A stretch of DNA of 64,000 nt from Eubacterium sp. (GTDB taxonomy: Bacteria > Bacillota > Clostridia > Lachnospirales > Lachnospiraceae), in the NCBI GenBank assembly GCA_017433295.1, contig JAFRHL010000035.1, positions 1 to 64,000 on the forward strand, read 5' to 3'. The notes beneath the pieces were generated by a model. The model made no database searches. It had not been told where the DNA came from and saw nothing but the letters and a program-made list of their open reading frames with translations. Positions 9,488-18,711 of this stretch are shown here, in pieces (position 1 is the stretch's first letter; every line of letters begins with the position of its first letter). The position numbers and the translations under genes were made by a program.

Positions 9488-12400
9488 CTACCTCTTGACC
9501 GGATTATACCGGCGGTCTAATTTAGCATTTCCCGCATTCGCATGTCTGGCTATCTGCTCATCACCTATGCGGAAATCAAAGTGCATATAGTCTCTAAACA
9601 TCGTTGTCAGTATTTCGATAAGATCTGCTCTTGTAATACGCTCAGATTCACCCACAGACAGCATCTCGATGAGAGAGGATAAGTCCTCCCTGTCTCCTGC
9701 CTGGCTTGTCCTGCGGGCTGAATACGGCATCACAGACCCGCCTGCGACAGCCGGCATTGTGAATGCAGAGCCGTTTACAATGGCTTCCATGGCGGCAACC
9801 ATCGCATCAAAGCTCCTGACCACCTTATCAGAGAAATTGGACAACACTCCGTCAATCTCTGCTATGGATGCATCGATCAGCATAGTGGGCTGTGCAGTCT
9901 CTGCTTCTTCAGTCACTGCATCCGCGAGGGATGTCACTGCCGATATCGCAGTATCTTGTGTAGCATCTATGCCCTCTGCCAGTCCGGCGGTCATCATATC
10001 GCCTATCCATGCAAATTTCTTGGATGGAGATGCAATGCCTAATGCTTTGCAAGCACTATTGTACATATCAACGGCCATATTCCATGCCGTAGTCTTTAGA
10101 TTTTCGATACAACCAGATATTCCCGTTGATATGCCGCTTGCAACATTCTCTCCCAAGTCAGACCAGCTGATATCATTGAATTTTGACTTCATATCATCAC
10201 CAAGACCCGATAATGTGGTAGTCACATCGGACTTTCCATCATCAATGCCCTGTTCTAATCCAGCTGTAAGATAACCACCATATTCCTTGAATACAGTAGA
10301 CGGGCTGCTGATCCCAAAGAGATCTTTAACCCCGTTGCAGATAGGATCTGTGACGTGGGCCTGCAGCCAATTATGTATACCTGACAGCTTAGATGTGATA
10401 CCATTCAGCAGGCCTTCGATGATAAAGCCGCCTATTGTATCCATCTCTTTCGATGGTGATGCGATGCCAAATGCCGTCTTTATTCCATCCATAAACGGAA
10501 TAAAGATATGCTGATATACCCAGTCACCGATACTGGCAAGTGCATCAACAATACCTTTAAGCATGCCACCTATCAGGTCTTTCCCGATCTCCAGAATGTC
10601 CTTTGATGGGGATGATGATGAACCAAATACGGTTCTAAGCGCATCAACGATAGGCGCAAATACGTGTTCATATATCCATTCTCCGATAGCTGCAAGGGCA
10701 ATGGTGATACCATTTAAGAGCCCACCGATTATAAATCCTGCGAGTTTAAACAATGCTTCCACAAGACCGGGAAATGCATCCCATAAAGCCCCGAACGCTG
10801 CGGCAAGGAGCTGACCAACTGATAAAGCAATGCCAGCCCAGTTAACCCCCATAAAGAAATCAATGATCGCCTGGACAATCTTACCGGGCAGTGTACTCCA
10901 ATCTATCTCCTGTATTGCTCCTGTAAAGAAATTATAAAGAGCTATTATACAACCGGATATGAATTCGCCGAAATTACTCCAGTCCAGATTACCAAAGAAA
11001 CCTGCTATCACATCTATCACGGCTTTTCCCAACGCTCCCCAATCCGTGGATGTTATAAAGCCATTCAGTGCATCAAATATACCGTTTATCGTTTCGGCGA
11101 GGCTTGCACCGCCCTCTGTCCAGTTAACTTCCCGGATGACTTTTGACAGTGTTTCACCGATATGTGTTCCGAATTTCGTAAAATCAAACGTAGTTACAAA
11201 ATTATACCAAAGGTCAAACAGGGCATTGAAAGCATCTACTATTGTCTGACCAAGAAGTTCCCAGTTTATCGTTTCTATGCCGTTGTTCAGTCCCGTGGCA
11301 ATATTCTGGCCGAGTGATCCCCAGTCTATCGCCTGCAAGAAACTGTCCAAAAGATAGAGTATAGAATTAAAACCTTTAGCAATCGTATTAAAAATGGCTG
11401 TCCAGACCTCCGGATTGTCAAAAGCGTTCTCTAAAGCTTCACCCACACCGGTGCCCAGCTTCCTCATAGTGTCGTATATCAGGCCCCAATCCAAATTGTC
11501 CGCAAAACCAAGTATCAGATCCCGTATGGCCTTGCCTAGACTGTCCCAGTGCAGATTAGAGACAAACCCGTTCAGGAACTCAAACATCGTATTAATTGCC
11601 TGCGCAATTGTCCTACCGATGGACCTGAAAAGTCCCGGTACCTCCATAAATCCGTTTAAGAAGGTTGCCAGGCTCTTGCCCAGCTTATTTGCCACTTTCC
11701 TGATCTTGTCCCATGGAATGCTGTCGAGAAGGCTTTTAAGGCTTTCTCCAAGCTTCTTTCCAAGCTCAGTGAAATCCCCGTTTTTCCACATATCCTTAAG
11801 TTTTTTCGCAAGGTCCATCATCGCCGGATCTATTGGTGTCTGCTGAAAAGCAGCAGGTTCAGACTCACTGCTGTCTTTATTATCCTTCAGGATATTGACA
11901 TCATCAAAACTTGCTATCGTTTTCTGATTTTCTTTTTGAGCTTTAGTATTTTTCTTTGTAGCTTTGGTAGAGTTGTTGGTCTCTGCCGTATAATCCTTTT
12001 GTTGTGCGGCCGCTGCCATGAAAGAATTCTTACCAGTAAGAGCCGCAACAAGCATACCGATTTTTGTCATACCTATCGTCAGATAGTTGATGAACTTTGT
12101 AAGCAGAGGAAGCACTACCTCTGCGATGGGAGCAAGCGCTGCCACGAAGCTGTTCTTCAGTGTAGCCAGAGCATTCTTAAACCCGTTGTAGACCTGTGCA
12201 AATTCCGGGTCTGCTTTTGCCATCTCCCCCAGACCTTCGGTCACTATGGATCTGAGCTTTCTGAACAGGATGTATAGGGAACGGATCCCAAGGCCATATT
12301 TTAATATGGTCCTCAATCCTTTTTTCAAACTGGCAGATGCCCCTTTTGAACTCCTTCCGATGCCGGTCAGATTTGATGCTAATTTCTTCAATCCTCCAAT

Positions 12401-13315
12401 AATGCTGCCGCTTATCATCGACCTCAGATGAGAGAGCACCTTGCCCGTGGCTTTTGCGGCCCCGTATAAACCACTGATGACTGCACCCTTGCCAATTGTT
12501 GCGAGGACGGATACCACCTTTGACGCACCGCCTGCCACACCTGCAAAAATTCTGTCTAAAGCCTGTAAAGGATTCTGCACCCCAGTAGTGACAGCATAGC
12601 CTACGGTCGTCAGGCCGCTTTTTACTCTGTCTACCGCAGATGAAATCCTTGAAAACGTATTAGTGAAAGCATTTTGAATGATACCGCTTAGAGTAGGCAT
12701 CTCCTGCCATTTCTGCTGAAAAGCTTCCAGACTGTTTGTTGCTGTCTGGAGACCATCTGACATAGCATCCCCACCCATCTGGCCACCAAATGAAGTTACC
12801 TGGTCACGGTACTTGATAAAACTGTCAAGCATGCTCTGTACCGAACTCGTATCTGCACCGCTCTCAGTCATGGTACTTTTTAAGGCTTCCAGTCTTTCAA
12901 TGATTTCATCACTTTCTGCTTTAAACTGTGAAAACGCCTCTGAGTCTCCGCTGAACACTTTCTTAGTAAGATCACCCAACGAGTTGATATCTGCGTGTAT
13001 CTTCTGCATGGTCTGCGAAAAGGCATCGGCTTCCTGTGCTTTTTTCTGGAAATCCATCCCCGGTGCTTTCTTCTGCCCATCGGCTTTACCGATAGTCTTC
13101 AAAAGTGAATTGACAGAATCCTTCATGCCATCTATGGCTTCCTGCGGTTGGTCAAGATTTAACTTAGGCTTGGTTTGATTGATCTTATCCCCTGTTTTGC
13201 CGATTGTTTTCAGTAAAGAATTGACAGCGCCCTTCAGCTTATCTGAATCCCTATCAAATCCACTGTTATCTAATTTAGTGTCAATCTTTATTGATCCATC
13301 ATAATTTGCTGGCAC
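9488..13315 (-). CDS. Tail tape measure protein
   Basis: A 1275-aa protein after the two chaperone genes, as expected for a tape measure. The N-terminal third is helical coiled coil, with a duplicated segment around residues 23-40 and 62-78 (VNSLLKTIGKTGD / VNSLLKTIGKADG). Near 270-430 are hydrophobic Gly/Ala stretches that could insert in membrane. From about 520 the protein is built of roughly 35-45-residue repeats of the form ...DWxxLGxxIxxxL, then four copies of an FGIxSPSK-type motif (about 895-1140). By the usual ratio of about 0.15 nm per residue the tail would be about 190 nm (inference). The start is GTG 13315, behind GGAGGTGACA. Confidence 0.92.
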   Translation of the reverse strand: MPANYDGSIKIDTKLDNSGFDRDSDKLKGAVNSLLKTIGKTGDKINQTKPKLNLDQPQEAIDGMKDSVNSLLKTIGKADGQKKAPGMDFQKKAQEADAFSQTMQKIHADINSLGDLTKKVFSGDSEAFSQFKAESDEIIERLEALKSTMTESGADTSSVQSMLDSFIKYRDQVTSFGGQMGGDAMSDGLQTATNSLEAFQQKWQEMPTLSGIIQNAFTNTFSRISSAVDRVKSGLTTVGYAVTTGVQNPLQALDRIFAGVAGGASKVVSVLATIGKGAVISGLYGAAKATGKVLSHLRSMISGSIIGGLKKLASNLTGIGRSSKGASASLKKGLRTILKYGLGIRSLYILFRKLRSIVTEGLGEMAKADPEFAQVYNGFKNALATLKNSFVAALAPIAEVVLPLLTKFINYLTIGMTKIGMLVAALTGKNSFMAAAAQQKDYTAETNNSTKATKKNTKAQKENQKTIASFDDVNILKDNKDSSESEPAAFQQTPIDPAMMDLAKKLKDMWKNGDFTELGKKLGESLKSLLDSIPWDKIRKVANKLGKSLATFLNGFMEVPGLFRSIGRTIAQAINTMFEFLNGFVSNLHWDSLGKAIRDLILGFADNLDWGLIYDTMRKLGTGVGEALENAFDNPEVWTAIFNTIAKGFNSILYLLDSFLQAIDWGSLGQNIATGLNNGIETINWELLGQTIVDAFNALFDLWYNFVTTFDFTKFGTHIGETLSKVIREVNWTEGGASLAETINGIFDALNGFITSTDWGALGKAVIDVIAGFFGNLDWSNFGEFISGCIIALYNFFTGAIQEIDWSTLPGKIVQAIIDFFMGVNWAGIALSVGQLLAAAFGALWDAFPGLVEALFKLAGFIIGGLLNGITIALAAIGEWIYEHVFAPIVDALRTVFGSSSSPSKDILEIGKDLIGGMLKGIVDALASIGDWVYQHIFIPFMDGIKTAFGIASPSKEMDTIGGFIIEGLLNGITSKLSGIHNWLQAHVTDPICNGVKDLFGISSPSTVFKEYGGYLTAGLEQGIDDGKSDVTTTLSGLGDDMKSKFNDISWSDLGENVASGISTGISGCIENLKTTAWNMAVDMYNSACKALGIASPSKKFAWIGDMMTAGLAEGIDATQDTAISAVTSLADAVTEEAETAQPTMLIDASIAEIDGVLSNFSDKVVRSFDAMVAAMEAIVNGSAFTMPAVAGGSVMPYSARRTSQAGDREDLSSLIEMLSVGESERITRADLIEILTTMFRDYMHFDFRIGDEQIARHANAGNAKLDRRYNPVKR

Positions 13316-13332
13316 ACTGTCACCTCCTCCCG

Positions 13333-13893
13333 TCAGCCATTAAGTAAGGCGTTGAGCTTATCTTTTTCTTCCTGCTCTTCCTTGGATAATTTGGGTTTCA
13401 GGATACATAGATCTTTGTTTGACCTCCAGAATTCCTGTTCCCATTTCTCCAGTTTTTTGCCTTTAGTTTTCTTCTGCCTCAATGACAGGACTTGTGAAAA
13501 CACACCCTCTCTGATTTCCATGAAATATCCCATAAAGGTCCACCAATGCACGTACTGGCTTGATCTTGTTTCATATCCAGCCACCGTATTGATGGCAGGA
13601 AACAGGATGCGCTCATCCTGCTCCCAATCCATAAGTCTTGGTGTCTTACCTTCTTTAGGTTCTTCCCCGCAGTCGATGAACCGGATAGCTTCGTTATAAG
13701 CCTCCTCATATTCCTCTTTTGGGATATTCTCAAAATCCTCATAAAGAATGTACAGACAGGCGAACATCTTCTCATAGTCTTCCAGGTCAGGGTCGTTAAA
13801 GGCCGTTATGATCGTAAGGATATCCCTGAAATCCGTCCGGATCTCATATTCCTTTTCACCCACCCAAAGCTGTGTAGGCAGTTCCCCAATCAT
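13333..13893 (-). CDS. Tail assembly chaperone-like, bacteriophage Gp15 family
   Basis: A 186-aa protein with the Gp15 pattern (LWVGEKEYEIRTDFRDIL, then DLEDYEKMFACLYILY and ARFIDCGEE-like segments). Gp15-family genes sit immediately before tape measures in Listeria A118-like and many Clostridia phages and correspond in position to the T part of lambda G/GT. Its ATG shares four bases (ATGA) with the end of the preceding gene, inside an A-rich run, so coupled translation or slippage is plausible. The C-terminus is charged (KLSKEEQEEKDKL). Confidence 0.8.
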   Translation of the reverse strand: MIGELPTQLWVGEKEYEIRTDFRDILTIITAFNDPDLEDYEKMFACLYILYEDFENIPKEEYEEAYNEAIRFIDCGEEPKEGKTPRLMDWEQDERILFPAINTVAGYETRSSQYVHWWTFMGYFMEIREGVFSQVLSLRQKKTKGKKLEKWEQEFWRSNKDLCILKPKLSKEEQEEKDKLNALLNG

Positions 13894-14372
13894 TTTTTCC
13901 CTTTACCATACCTTCCGACATACTTATTGAGCCGCTTGCTGACCTTCTTTGTCTCCTGGTCAAACTGTGATGCGATGAAGGAACCGACTTTCTCCAAAGC
14001 GGTCTCACAGTAGAAAACGCCGCCGATCGGAGAGAAGGGGTGCATCTTTCCGAAAAATGCTTCGGACATATTGCCGCCAAAGATATAGTCACAGGCTTCA
14101 AAGAGTCTCTTTTCTGCCTCATCTAATGCTTTCATGGCTGCATCATCATCTGCATCGGCTGTCCCTTCCGCTGAGATATCAATGTTCTCCAGGGGGGCAA
14201 CGATCTCGTCAAATTTTGATACGGTATCGTTGTATCTCTGGATGATCCCGATATCTGTCGGCCTGAAGTAGAACACTCCTATTTCTTCCCCTGCAAGGTT
14301 CTTGATCGGTACCCGCTGACTACCCTCATCTATAACAATCTCTAATGCTGTCTGTTTATTTTCTCCTGCCAT
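13890..14372 (-). CDS. Tail assembly chaperone (gpG-like)
   Basis: A 160-aa protein between major tail protein and Gp15. It begins with a beta segment (ALEIVIDEGSQRVPIKNL) and continues with helical, acidic stretches (ADADDDAAMKALDEAEKRLF), the usual make-up of siphophage chaperones that coat the tape measure before tail polymerisation. It ends in GKGKK, read from GGG AAA AAA TGA, overlapping the Gp15 start. ATG 14372 has AAGGAGG upstream. An intrinsic terminator lies between this gene and the major tail gene, so it should be made in lower amount (inference). Confidence 0.72.
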   Translation of the reverse strand: MAGENKQTALEIVIDEGSQRVPIKNLAGEEIGVFYFRPTDIGIIQRYNDTVSKFDEIVAPLENIDISAEGTADADDDAAMKALDEAEKRLFEACDYIFGGNMSEAFFGKMHPFSPIGGVFYCETALEKVGSFIASQFDQETKKVSKRLNKYVGRYGKGKK

Positions 14373-14390
14373 TGTTTAGCCTCCTTATAC

Positions 14391-14421
14391 GAAAAAAGGA
14401 GCCCGGTAATTCCGAACTCCT
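14391..14421 (-). terminator. Intrinsic terminator after major tail gene
   Basis: On the minus strand a 10-bp stem (AGGAGTTCGG / CCGGGCTCCT, two G-T pairs) with loop AATTA is followed by TTTTTT. It separates the abundant tail-tube gene from the chaperones and probably reduces, rather than stops, readthrough, since no promoter is evident below it. Confidence 0.75.
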
Positions 14422-14444
14422 GACTGATCAGCTGCCACCCTTTC

Positions 14445-14921
14445 TTAAGTCGTAGCTGTGAACTTCTTAGTGCTCATGTTGAAATTGCCCTTCTTCCTGT
14501 TTCCGGCATTGTATACCGTAAACGGAACCTGGACACCGGATGTGTCTCCACCCACTGTGTTTGGCACTACATAGCAGTCTTCACAGTACGCCCACTCTAC
14601 AGTCCCGTCTGCCTTAAGCAGGACATCAACCTTGGTGGTTGTGCAATCGTCACCTGTAAGACGCTCATTAGCGATTTTGCAAAGGCGGGTAAACAATGGA
14701 TCGCCTTCATATGCATAGAATGGCTCTACTTCACTTTGCACTTCATATCCGTTATGCATTACATTCTGTTCACCGAGAATGTTCTGCTGCACCTCAACAT
14801 CCGGATTGAGCTCCTCATTGTACTCTTCCAGATCTTTACCCAAACGGACATAATTCACTGGAGTACCGCCAAAGGAAGCGTCAATGAAATGTGCAAGGTA
14901 CTTTCTTTCTAATTTTCCCAT
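14445..14921 (-). CDS. Major tail (tube) protein
   Basis: A 158-aa protein following the tail-completion genes and preceding the chaperones, the canonical place of the siphophage tube protein. It has the mixed beta composition and the recognisable VKLGKDLEEYNEELNPDVEV-like and NGYEVQSEVEPFYAYEGDP segments of Clostridia phage tail-tube proteins. It ends NMSTKKFTATT. An intrinsic terminator immediately follows. ATG 14921 is preceded by AGGAGAGTGTAAT. It forms the tail tube by hexameric ring stacking (family knowledge). Confidence 0.82.
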   Translation of the reverse strand: MGKLERKYLAHFIDASFGGTPVNYVRLGKDLEEYNEELNPDVEVQQNILGEQNVMHNGYEVQSEVEPFYAYEGDPLFTRLCKIANERLTGDDCTTTKVDVLLKADGTVEWAYCEDCYVVPNTVGGDTSGVQVPFTVYNAGNRKKGNFNMSTKKFTATT

Positions 14922-14922
14922 A

Positions 14923-15360
14923 TTACACTCTCCTGTATGTGATTCTCAACTGAATTTGATATTTCGCAGCATTACTTCCGACCTGTGCCGGATACCCGGT
15001 CAGTGTAGGTACAATGGATTTTACATAACCACCTGACCATTCTGGGAAGTTCCTTGCCTCATTCTGTTCAAGGATCCAATCGATAACATCCTGATGGAAT
15101 CCCAGGTTGGCAAGATTCTGCCGGATATCAGATCCATAATGCTCTTTACTCGCAAAAATAAAATTCTGGGTCTGGATGTCATCGGGGACCTCCTCGCCCA
15201 GAATGTTTTCATGGTATTTTAAGGTGGAAGGTACCGCATAGATGGCATATTCAGTCGGGCTTTCCGCCACATAATCCACTCTGAAACGGTTTCCTCTCTG
15301 TATGACCGGACAGGTACGGAACCAGTCCCTCAACAGTTCGACATTATTAAAGTCCGACAT
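14923..15360 (-). CDS. Tail terminator / tail completion protein
   Basis: A 145-aa protein lying one base from the major tail gene. It has the LLRDWFRTCP start, a PSTLKYHENILGEEV segment and a C-terminal YQIQLRITYRRV strand. The same family is sometimes mislabelled as chloramphenicol resistance protein in databases; gene order shows a tail-terminator/neck role. It overlaps the preceding minor capsid gene by 14 bases, consistent with coupled translation. Confidence 0.68.
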   Translation of the reverse strand: MSDFNNVELLRDWFRTCPVIQRGNRFRVDYVAESPTEYAIYAVPSTLKYHENILGEEVPDDIQTQNFIFASKEHYGSDIRQNLANLGFHQDVIDWILEQNEARNFPEWSGGYVKSIVPTLTGYPAQVGSNAAKYQIQLRITYRRV

Positions 15361-15805
15361 TGGCTTTAGCCTCCTTTATGATGTCATCGAGATGGTCAGC
15401 CTTCATCCGCTCGAACCAATAAGAACCGGCAAGAGGATTGATGTCCTGACTATAATGTAATTCCCGTCCTGTTGGGTGCTTCTCCTGCCCTGGAGGTGAA
15501 AACCATCCCGTAGGTTCACCTGTATCATCCTCAAATATGGGGATGTTGGGGCCATAGACCTCTCCGTAATACAGATAATGGGCATATGGACCCGGATATA
15601 TGACTTCACCGCTGCCGATGTCAGTCATACTATATGGACTTTTGGCAAGCGTGCCTGTCTCAAAAGGCACGTACTGCATATTCCAGTCTATCACGGCTTT
15701 ATCAATAGCCTTCTGGACCAATCCACCCTCTTCGAGATTTAACCGGCTCAACAGGTCATATGTATCCAGATTCATGAACACCTTTTCAGCTTTAAAAGTG
15801 ATCAT
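15347..15805 (-). CDS. Neck / minor capsid protein (HK97 gp10-like position)
   Basis: A 152-aa protein with conserved PFETGTLAKSPYS and PGPYAHYLYYGEVYGPN motifs, the latter typical of neck proteins in the gp10/minor-capsid group. The C-terminus ends in a helix (MKADHLDDIIKEAKANVGL). It overlaps its neighbours on both sides by 4 and 14 bases. It probably forms part of the head-tail joining ring. Confidence 0.72.
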   Translation of the reverse strand: MITFKAEKVFMNLDTYDLLSRLNLEEGGLVQKAIDKAVIDWNMQYVPFETGTLAKSPYSMTDIGSGEVIYPGPYAHYLYYGEVYGPNIPIFEDDTGEPTGWFSPPGQEKHPTGRELHYSQDINPLAGSYWFERMKADHLDDIIKEAKANVGL

Positions 15806-16209
15806 GCTCCCACCACCTTCCAGTGCTTCGCATTCGGACTCCTGCGGTTGTCCGTAACTCCAAGGATAGTGACGGTCTCCCCATATTTTTCTTTCAGCTG
15901 TGCTGGTCTTAAGAATCCTGTCTCTTCCCCATGCACTATGATATCCCCCTGTTGCAGGGTAAATGCTGTTTTAGGATCACCTCCTGCATATGCCGCAGGC
16001 GTTACATATGCTTTACCAGAAAAATCTGCATCCTCCGGGATACGGATCGTAAACTTATTTGCTGCCTTAAGTCCTGATGAATCCACATTCGATGCGATCT
16101 CACAGAACCATGATACACCGCGGATGATGGTGGGCTCATATGTGTCGTAACCCTTATCATCATCAATCCGGGCATTGAATACAGTGATCGTATCATTGCA
16201 TAATTTCAT
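15802..16209 (-). CDS. Head completion protein, DUF6751-type
   Basis: A 135-aa protein, all beta, with NDTITVFNARIDDDKGYDTY at the N-terminus and TVTILGVTDNRRSPNAKHWK at the C-terminus, the pattern of the DUF6751 family found between connector and neck genes of Clostridia phages. It resembles head-closure proteins that seal the connector before tail attachment (inference from position and size). Start and stop overlap both neighbours. Confidence 0.68.
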   Translation of the reverse strand: MKLCNDTITVFNARIDDDKGYDTYEPTIIRGVSWFCEIASNVDSSGLKAANKFTIRIPEDADFSGKAYVTPAAYAGGDPKTAFTLQQGDIIVHGEETGFLRPAQLKEKYGETVTILGVTDNRRSPNAKHWKVVGA

Positions 16210-16589
16210 CAGTACACCCCCCTATAAAGAAGTGGTGTCCCTTCGTCATCAAGCTCTCCATAAAGCAGGTTCCGGACAGTCTTATACAGACTGTTTTCAG
16301 CAGCCGACATCTGCTCTGAAGCACTTCCGTAGCTTTCAGAATAGCCGTCTGTATTGAAAGATGCGACTACCGGATTATCTGCTTGTGCATCCGCCCCAAA
16401 CTTCCTGTCAAACTTGATGATATGCATCATGCACAGCTTGACAGCTTCAGGAACCTCTTCCATCCTCTGCACACGGCAGTCTGTCCAGTAGTCTATCTTC
16501 TTTCTTGCCCGAAACTCAAATAACTTGAAATCCGTATCCGGGAGATCTCCGCCATATCCTTGGTATTCCTCATACGTCAGATATGTCAT
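16209..16589 (-). CDS. Head-tail connector adaptor protein
   Basis: A 126-aa helical protein with YLTYEEYQGYGGDLPDTDF, FRARKKIDYWTDCRV and a mid-protein IIKFDRK helix, as in SPP1 gp15-like adaptors. It follows the major capsid gene. The ATG at 16589 is chosen because GGGGAGG lies eight bases upstream; the longer frame would start with GTG inside that site. The SYGSASEQMSAAE motif is common in this family. Confidence 0.7.
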   Translation of the reverse strand: MTYLTYEEYQGYGGDLPDTDFKLFEFRARKKIDYWTDCRVQRMEEVPEAVKLCMMHIIKFDRKFGADAQADNPVVASFNTDGYSESYGSASEQMSAAENSLYKTVRNLLYGELDDEGTPLLYRGVY

Positions 16590-16610
16590 GTGTAGCACCT
16601 CCCCACAGCA

Positions 16611-16637
16611 AAAATCCCTGGGGGATTAGCCCAGGGA
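16611..16637 (-). terminator. Intrinsic terminator overlapping the major capsid stop codon
   Basis: The minus strand reads TCCCTGGG, a short loop, CCCAGGGA and then TTTTT. The capsid TAA (16626-16628) falls inside the hairpin, so ribosomes finishing the gene would disrupt it. This could let termination depend on translation and lower the level of connector and tail messages. Confidence 0.7.
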
Positions 16638-17828
16638 GATGATACGTGCGATCGGGATTGCCTTGTGGTTGATATACTCCTTAGAGGAAGAAGCATTATC
16701 ATTGACAAGTTCCCAGTTAGCACCATCCTCAAGCTCTGCATCTGTCGGAGACAGGGAAGACATATTTGCTTTTGTAAAGCTGACGCCATACGGTGCAAAG
16801 CTCTTTCTCTGACGGGAGTAGAGGGTGTCTTCACCGCCATTCTTGGCAGGATCACGGTCTGTCTCGTAAGGTACCTTTGCTCCACAGTTGGTGTACTCAA
16901 TGGCACCATCACCCAGAACATAGGTAACATATCCGGTATCACCGCCAGTCACCTCATAATAGTTGCCGATATCAGCAACAACCGGGGATGCCACTGCGGT
17001 ATATACATAATTTCCGGAAGAACCGGAACGGGTGTAATATGTCTTGCCGGCATCAATCACGGTGTCAGAGGTCTTTGCATATGTCGGATTAACTGTGATA
17101 ACAGGCATATTATCGTCAACGAGGACAGTCCTGCCGTTCAGTGTACCGATAGCAAGATCTCTCTGCATACCGTTGGCATCGTTGTACTTGAGATAAACCA
17201 GAAGTCTCAGGTTCTCAAGGTTAGTGGCAACCATGGAATGCATGATGGCAAGGCTGAACTTGCTCTTGTTGTCACCACAGGCCTTCTGCATTGTGGTATT
17301 GAGGGTAGTGCCGTCCATGTTTCCGGTCACGCCTTCGCTGTTCTGCTTTGCAGTTACATCGTTGGTGTGGGATTCTACGAACTTTGCCCCCTCAGTGTCG
17401 GACATGGCAAACACACCGTTCAGCACATGAACGATAGTGGCCTGGTCGACCTCCTCCCAATACTCAGAGATCTGCTGTGCCACGTTCTCCAGGAAGTCCT
17501 CTCCGCCGGTGATATCGTAGGAGAAATCCTTCTCAGTCCATGCGTTTGCACGGCCGATAACAACACGGGAATGAGAGAAAGTCTTGGTCCCGTTTGCGGT
17601 CAGGTTTGTGCCGCCATCATAGTTCTGGGCAGCCCCGCCGATAAGACCCTTCAGAGGAGTGGTGATATAGTTGCCACCCACCTCATCTGCCATTGCGGAT
17701 GCAAGGTCAGGTCTTGGACGGATGGCACGGGAGCGGATGAGCTCGTTTCTGTTAAGGTTCGGAATGCGCTCCACATATTGCTGGAACACTTCTGCGTTAA
17801 ATAGTTTGCTGTCAAAAATACCAGGCAT
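16626..17828 (-). CDS. Major capsid protein (HK97 fold expected)
   Basis: A 400-aa protein preceded by a scaffold gene and followed by connector genes. Features include FVESHTNDVTAKQNSEGVTG in the A-domain region, an AIMHSMVATNLENL helix and ATGTLNGRTVLVDDNMPV-like strand order typical of capsid proteins of A118-like phages. A Tyr/Ser-rich insertion near residues 245-300 (YYTRSGSSGNYVYTAV) may be a surface domain. ATG 17828 (MPGIFDSKLF) is taken over the ATG six bases earlier because AAAGGAGA would be too close to the first. No maturation protease gene was seen nearby, so the precursor may not be cleaved. Confidence 0.85.
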   Translation of the reverse strand: MPGIFDSKLFNAEVFQQYVERIPNLNRNELIRSRAIRPRPDLASAMADEVGGNYITTPLKGLIGGAAQNYDGGTNLTANGTKTFSHSRVVIGRANAWTEKDFSYDITGGEDFLENVAQQISEYWEEVDQATIVHVLNGVFAMSDTEGAKFVESHTNDVTAKQNSEGVTGNMDGTTLNTTMQKACGDNKSKFSLAIMHSMVATNLENLRLLVYLKYNDANGMQRDLAIGTLNGRTVLVDDNMPVITVNPTYAKTSDTVIDAGKTYYTRSGSSGNYVYTAVASPVVADIGNYYEVTGGDTGYVTYVLGDGAIEYTNCGAKVPYETDRDPAKNGGEDTLYSRQRKSFAPYGVSFTKANMSSLSPTDAELEDGANWELVNDNASSSKEYINHKAIPIARIISLG

Positions 17829-17861
17829 ATTCATTCTCCTTTCTGGTAATTGTCCTTAAGA

Positions 17862-18554
17862 TCACGCATCAAAATTGATCTTAAGATTTGGATTCTCGTT
17901 CTTTGCCTTCATCGCCTCGGATAAAGACATCTTATGTGCAGGAGGATTCGATCTCCCTGGAAGCACGATAGTGGGTGCCGGATCTGCCGGTTTCGGGTCT
18001 GCCGGAGGCGTATCCACAACAAATGCATCAGGATCACTTTCCTGATATCTCTTCGCAAATTCTGTGTAACCTATCAGCACTTCACCGTCCAGCTTGACGG
18101 TTTCATCTGCGACAGCTTCGCGGATATAATCCCTCTTGGCCGCTGCGCTTGTGAATTTCTGTTCGTTGGCCATGCTCCGAATGGCGTACTCTCTGGCCTG
18201 ACGTGCGTTCTTGGCAGCCCATGCCTTGCTATCCTTGTCATACTTAGACTGCAGGGTAGAAAGCTGTTTCTGTGCTTCTGCAAGCTGTCCTGCATCCGCC
18301 TGTGCGGCACTAAGCTGTTCATTAAGTCCGGCAAGATCTGTGTCTCTCTGCGTGATCTGCCCCTGCAAGTCAGTCACCTGCTGAGTAAGGCCGTTGACTT
18401 TATCATCATACTTTGATTTGCTGACATATCCCCCTTCGGACAGGTCCGCAAAACGGACGTGCTTTGTCTTGTCCGGCTGATTTGCGTTGATCTCATTGAT
18501 CTTTGCTTCTACCTGCGCATATAGTTCAGCGCCTAATACATCTTCCAGTTTCAT
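17862..18554 (-). CDS. Capsid scaffold protein (minor structural GP20 family)
   Basis: A 230-aa protein, largely coiled coil between about residues 50 and 125 (VTDLQGQITQRDTDLAGLNE), with an N-terminal KLEDVLGAELYAQVEAKI and a disordered Pro-rich stretch (PPADPKPADPAP) before a C-terminal basic helix. This is the GP20 scaffold pattern. It lies directly before the major capsid gene. ATG 18554 has better spacing from GAGAGG than the ATG at 18560. It should be required for prohead assembly and absent from mature heads. Confidence 0.85.
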   Translation of the reverse strand: MKLEDVLGAELYAQVEAKINEINANQPDKTKHVRFADLSEGGYVSKSKYDDKVNGLTQQVTDLQGQITQRDTDLAGLNEQLSAAQADAGQLAEAQKQLSTLQSKYDKDSKAWAAKNARQAREYAIRSMANEQKFTSAAAKRDYIREAVADETVKLDGEVLIGYTEFAKRYQESDPDAFVVDTPPADPKPADPAPTIVLPGRSNPPAHKMSLSEAMKAKNENPNLKINFDA

Positions 18555-18663
18555 GGTCATACCTCTCTTTCTACGGCAAAACCTGCCGTTATATCACAGT
18601 TTTAAGCCCGTGTGATGGGGCAAGTTCGGAATTTCTATAACCGGGTCCGTACCGGTAATATAT

Positions 18664-18690
18664 GAAAAGCCCCTGAACATTTCAGAGGCT
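18664..18690 (-). terminator. Weak intrinsic terminator upstream of scaffold gene
   Basis: On the minus strand the stem AGCCTCTG / CAGGGGCT (one G-T pair) with loop AAATGTT is followed by TTTTC. The U-run is short, so partial termination is expected. It lies in the 220-base gap between an unknown head gene and the scaffold. Confidence 0.5.
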
Positions 18691-18711
18691 AATCAGCAAA
18701 TTATTATATTT

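Noticed and set aside
16665..17804. Plus-strand 379-codon frame covering almost all of the capsid gene
   Set aside because: Mirror of the major capsid gene; composition is typical of an antisense shadow (many Gly/His/Cys/Val) and it lacks a start signal.
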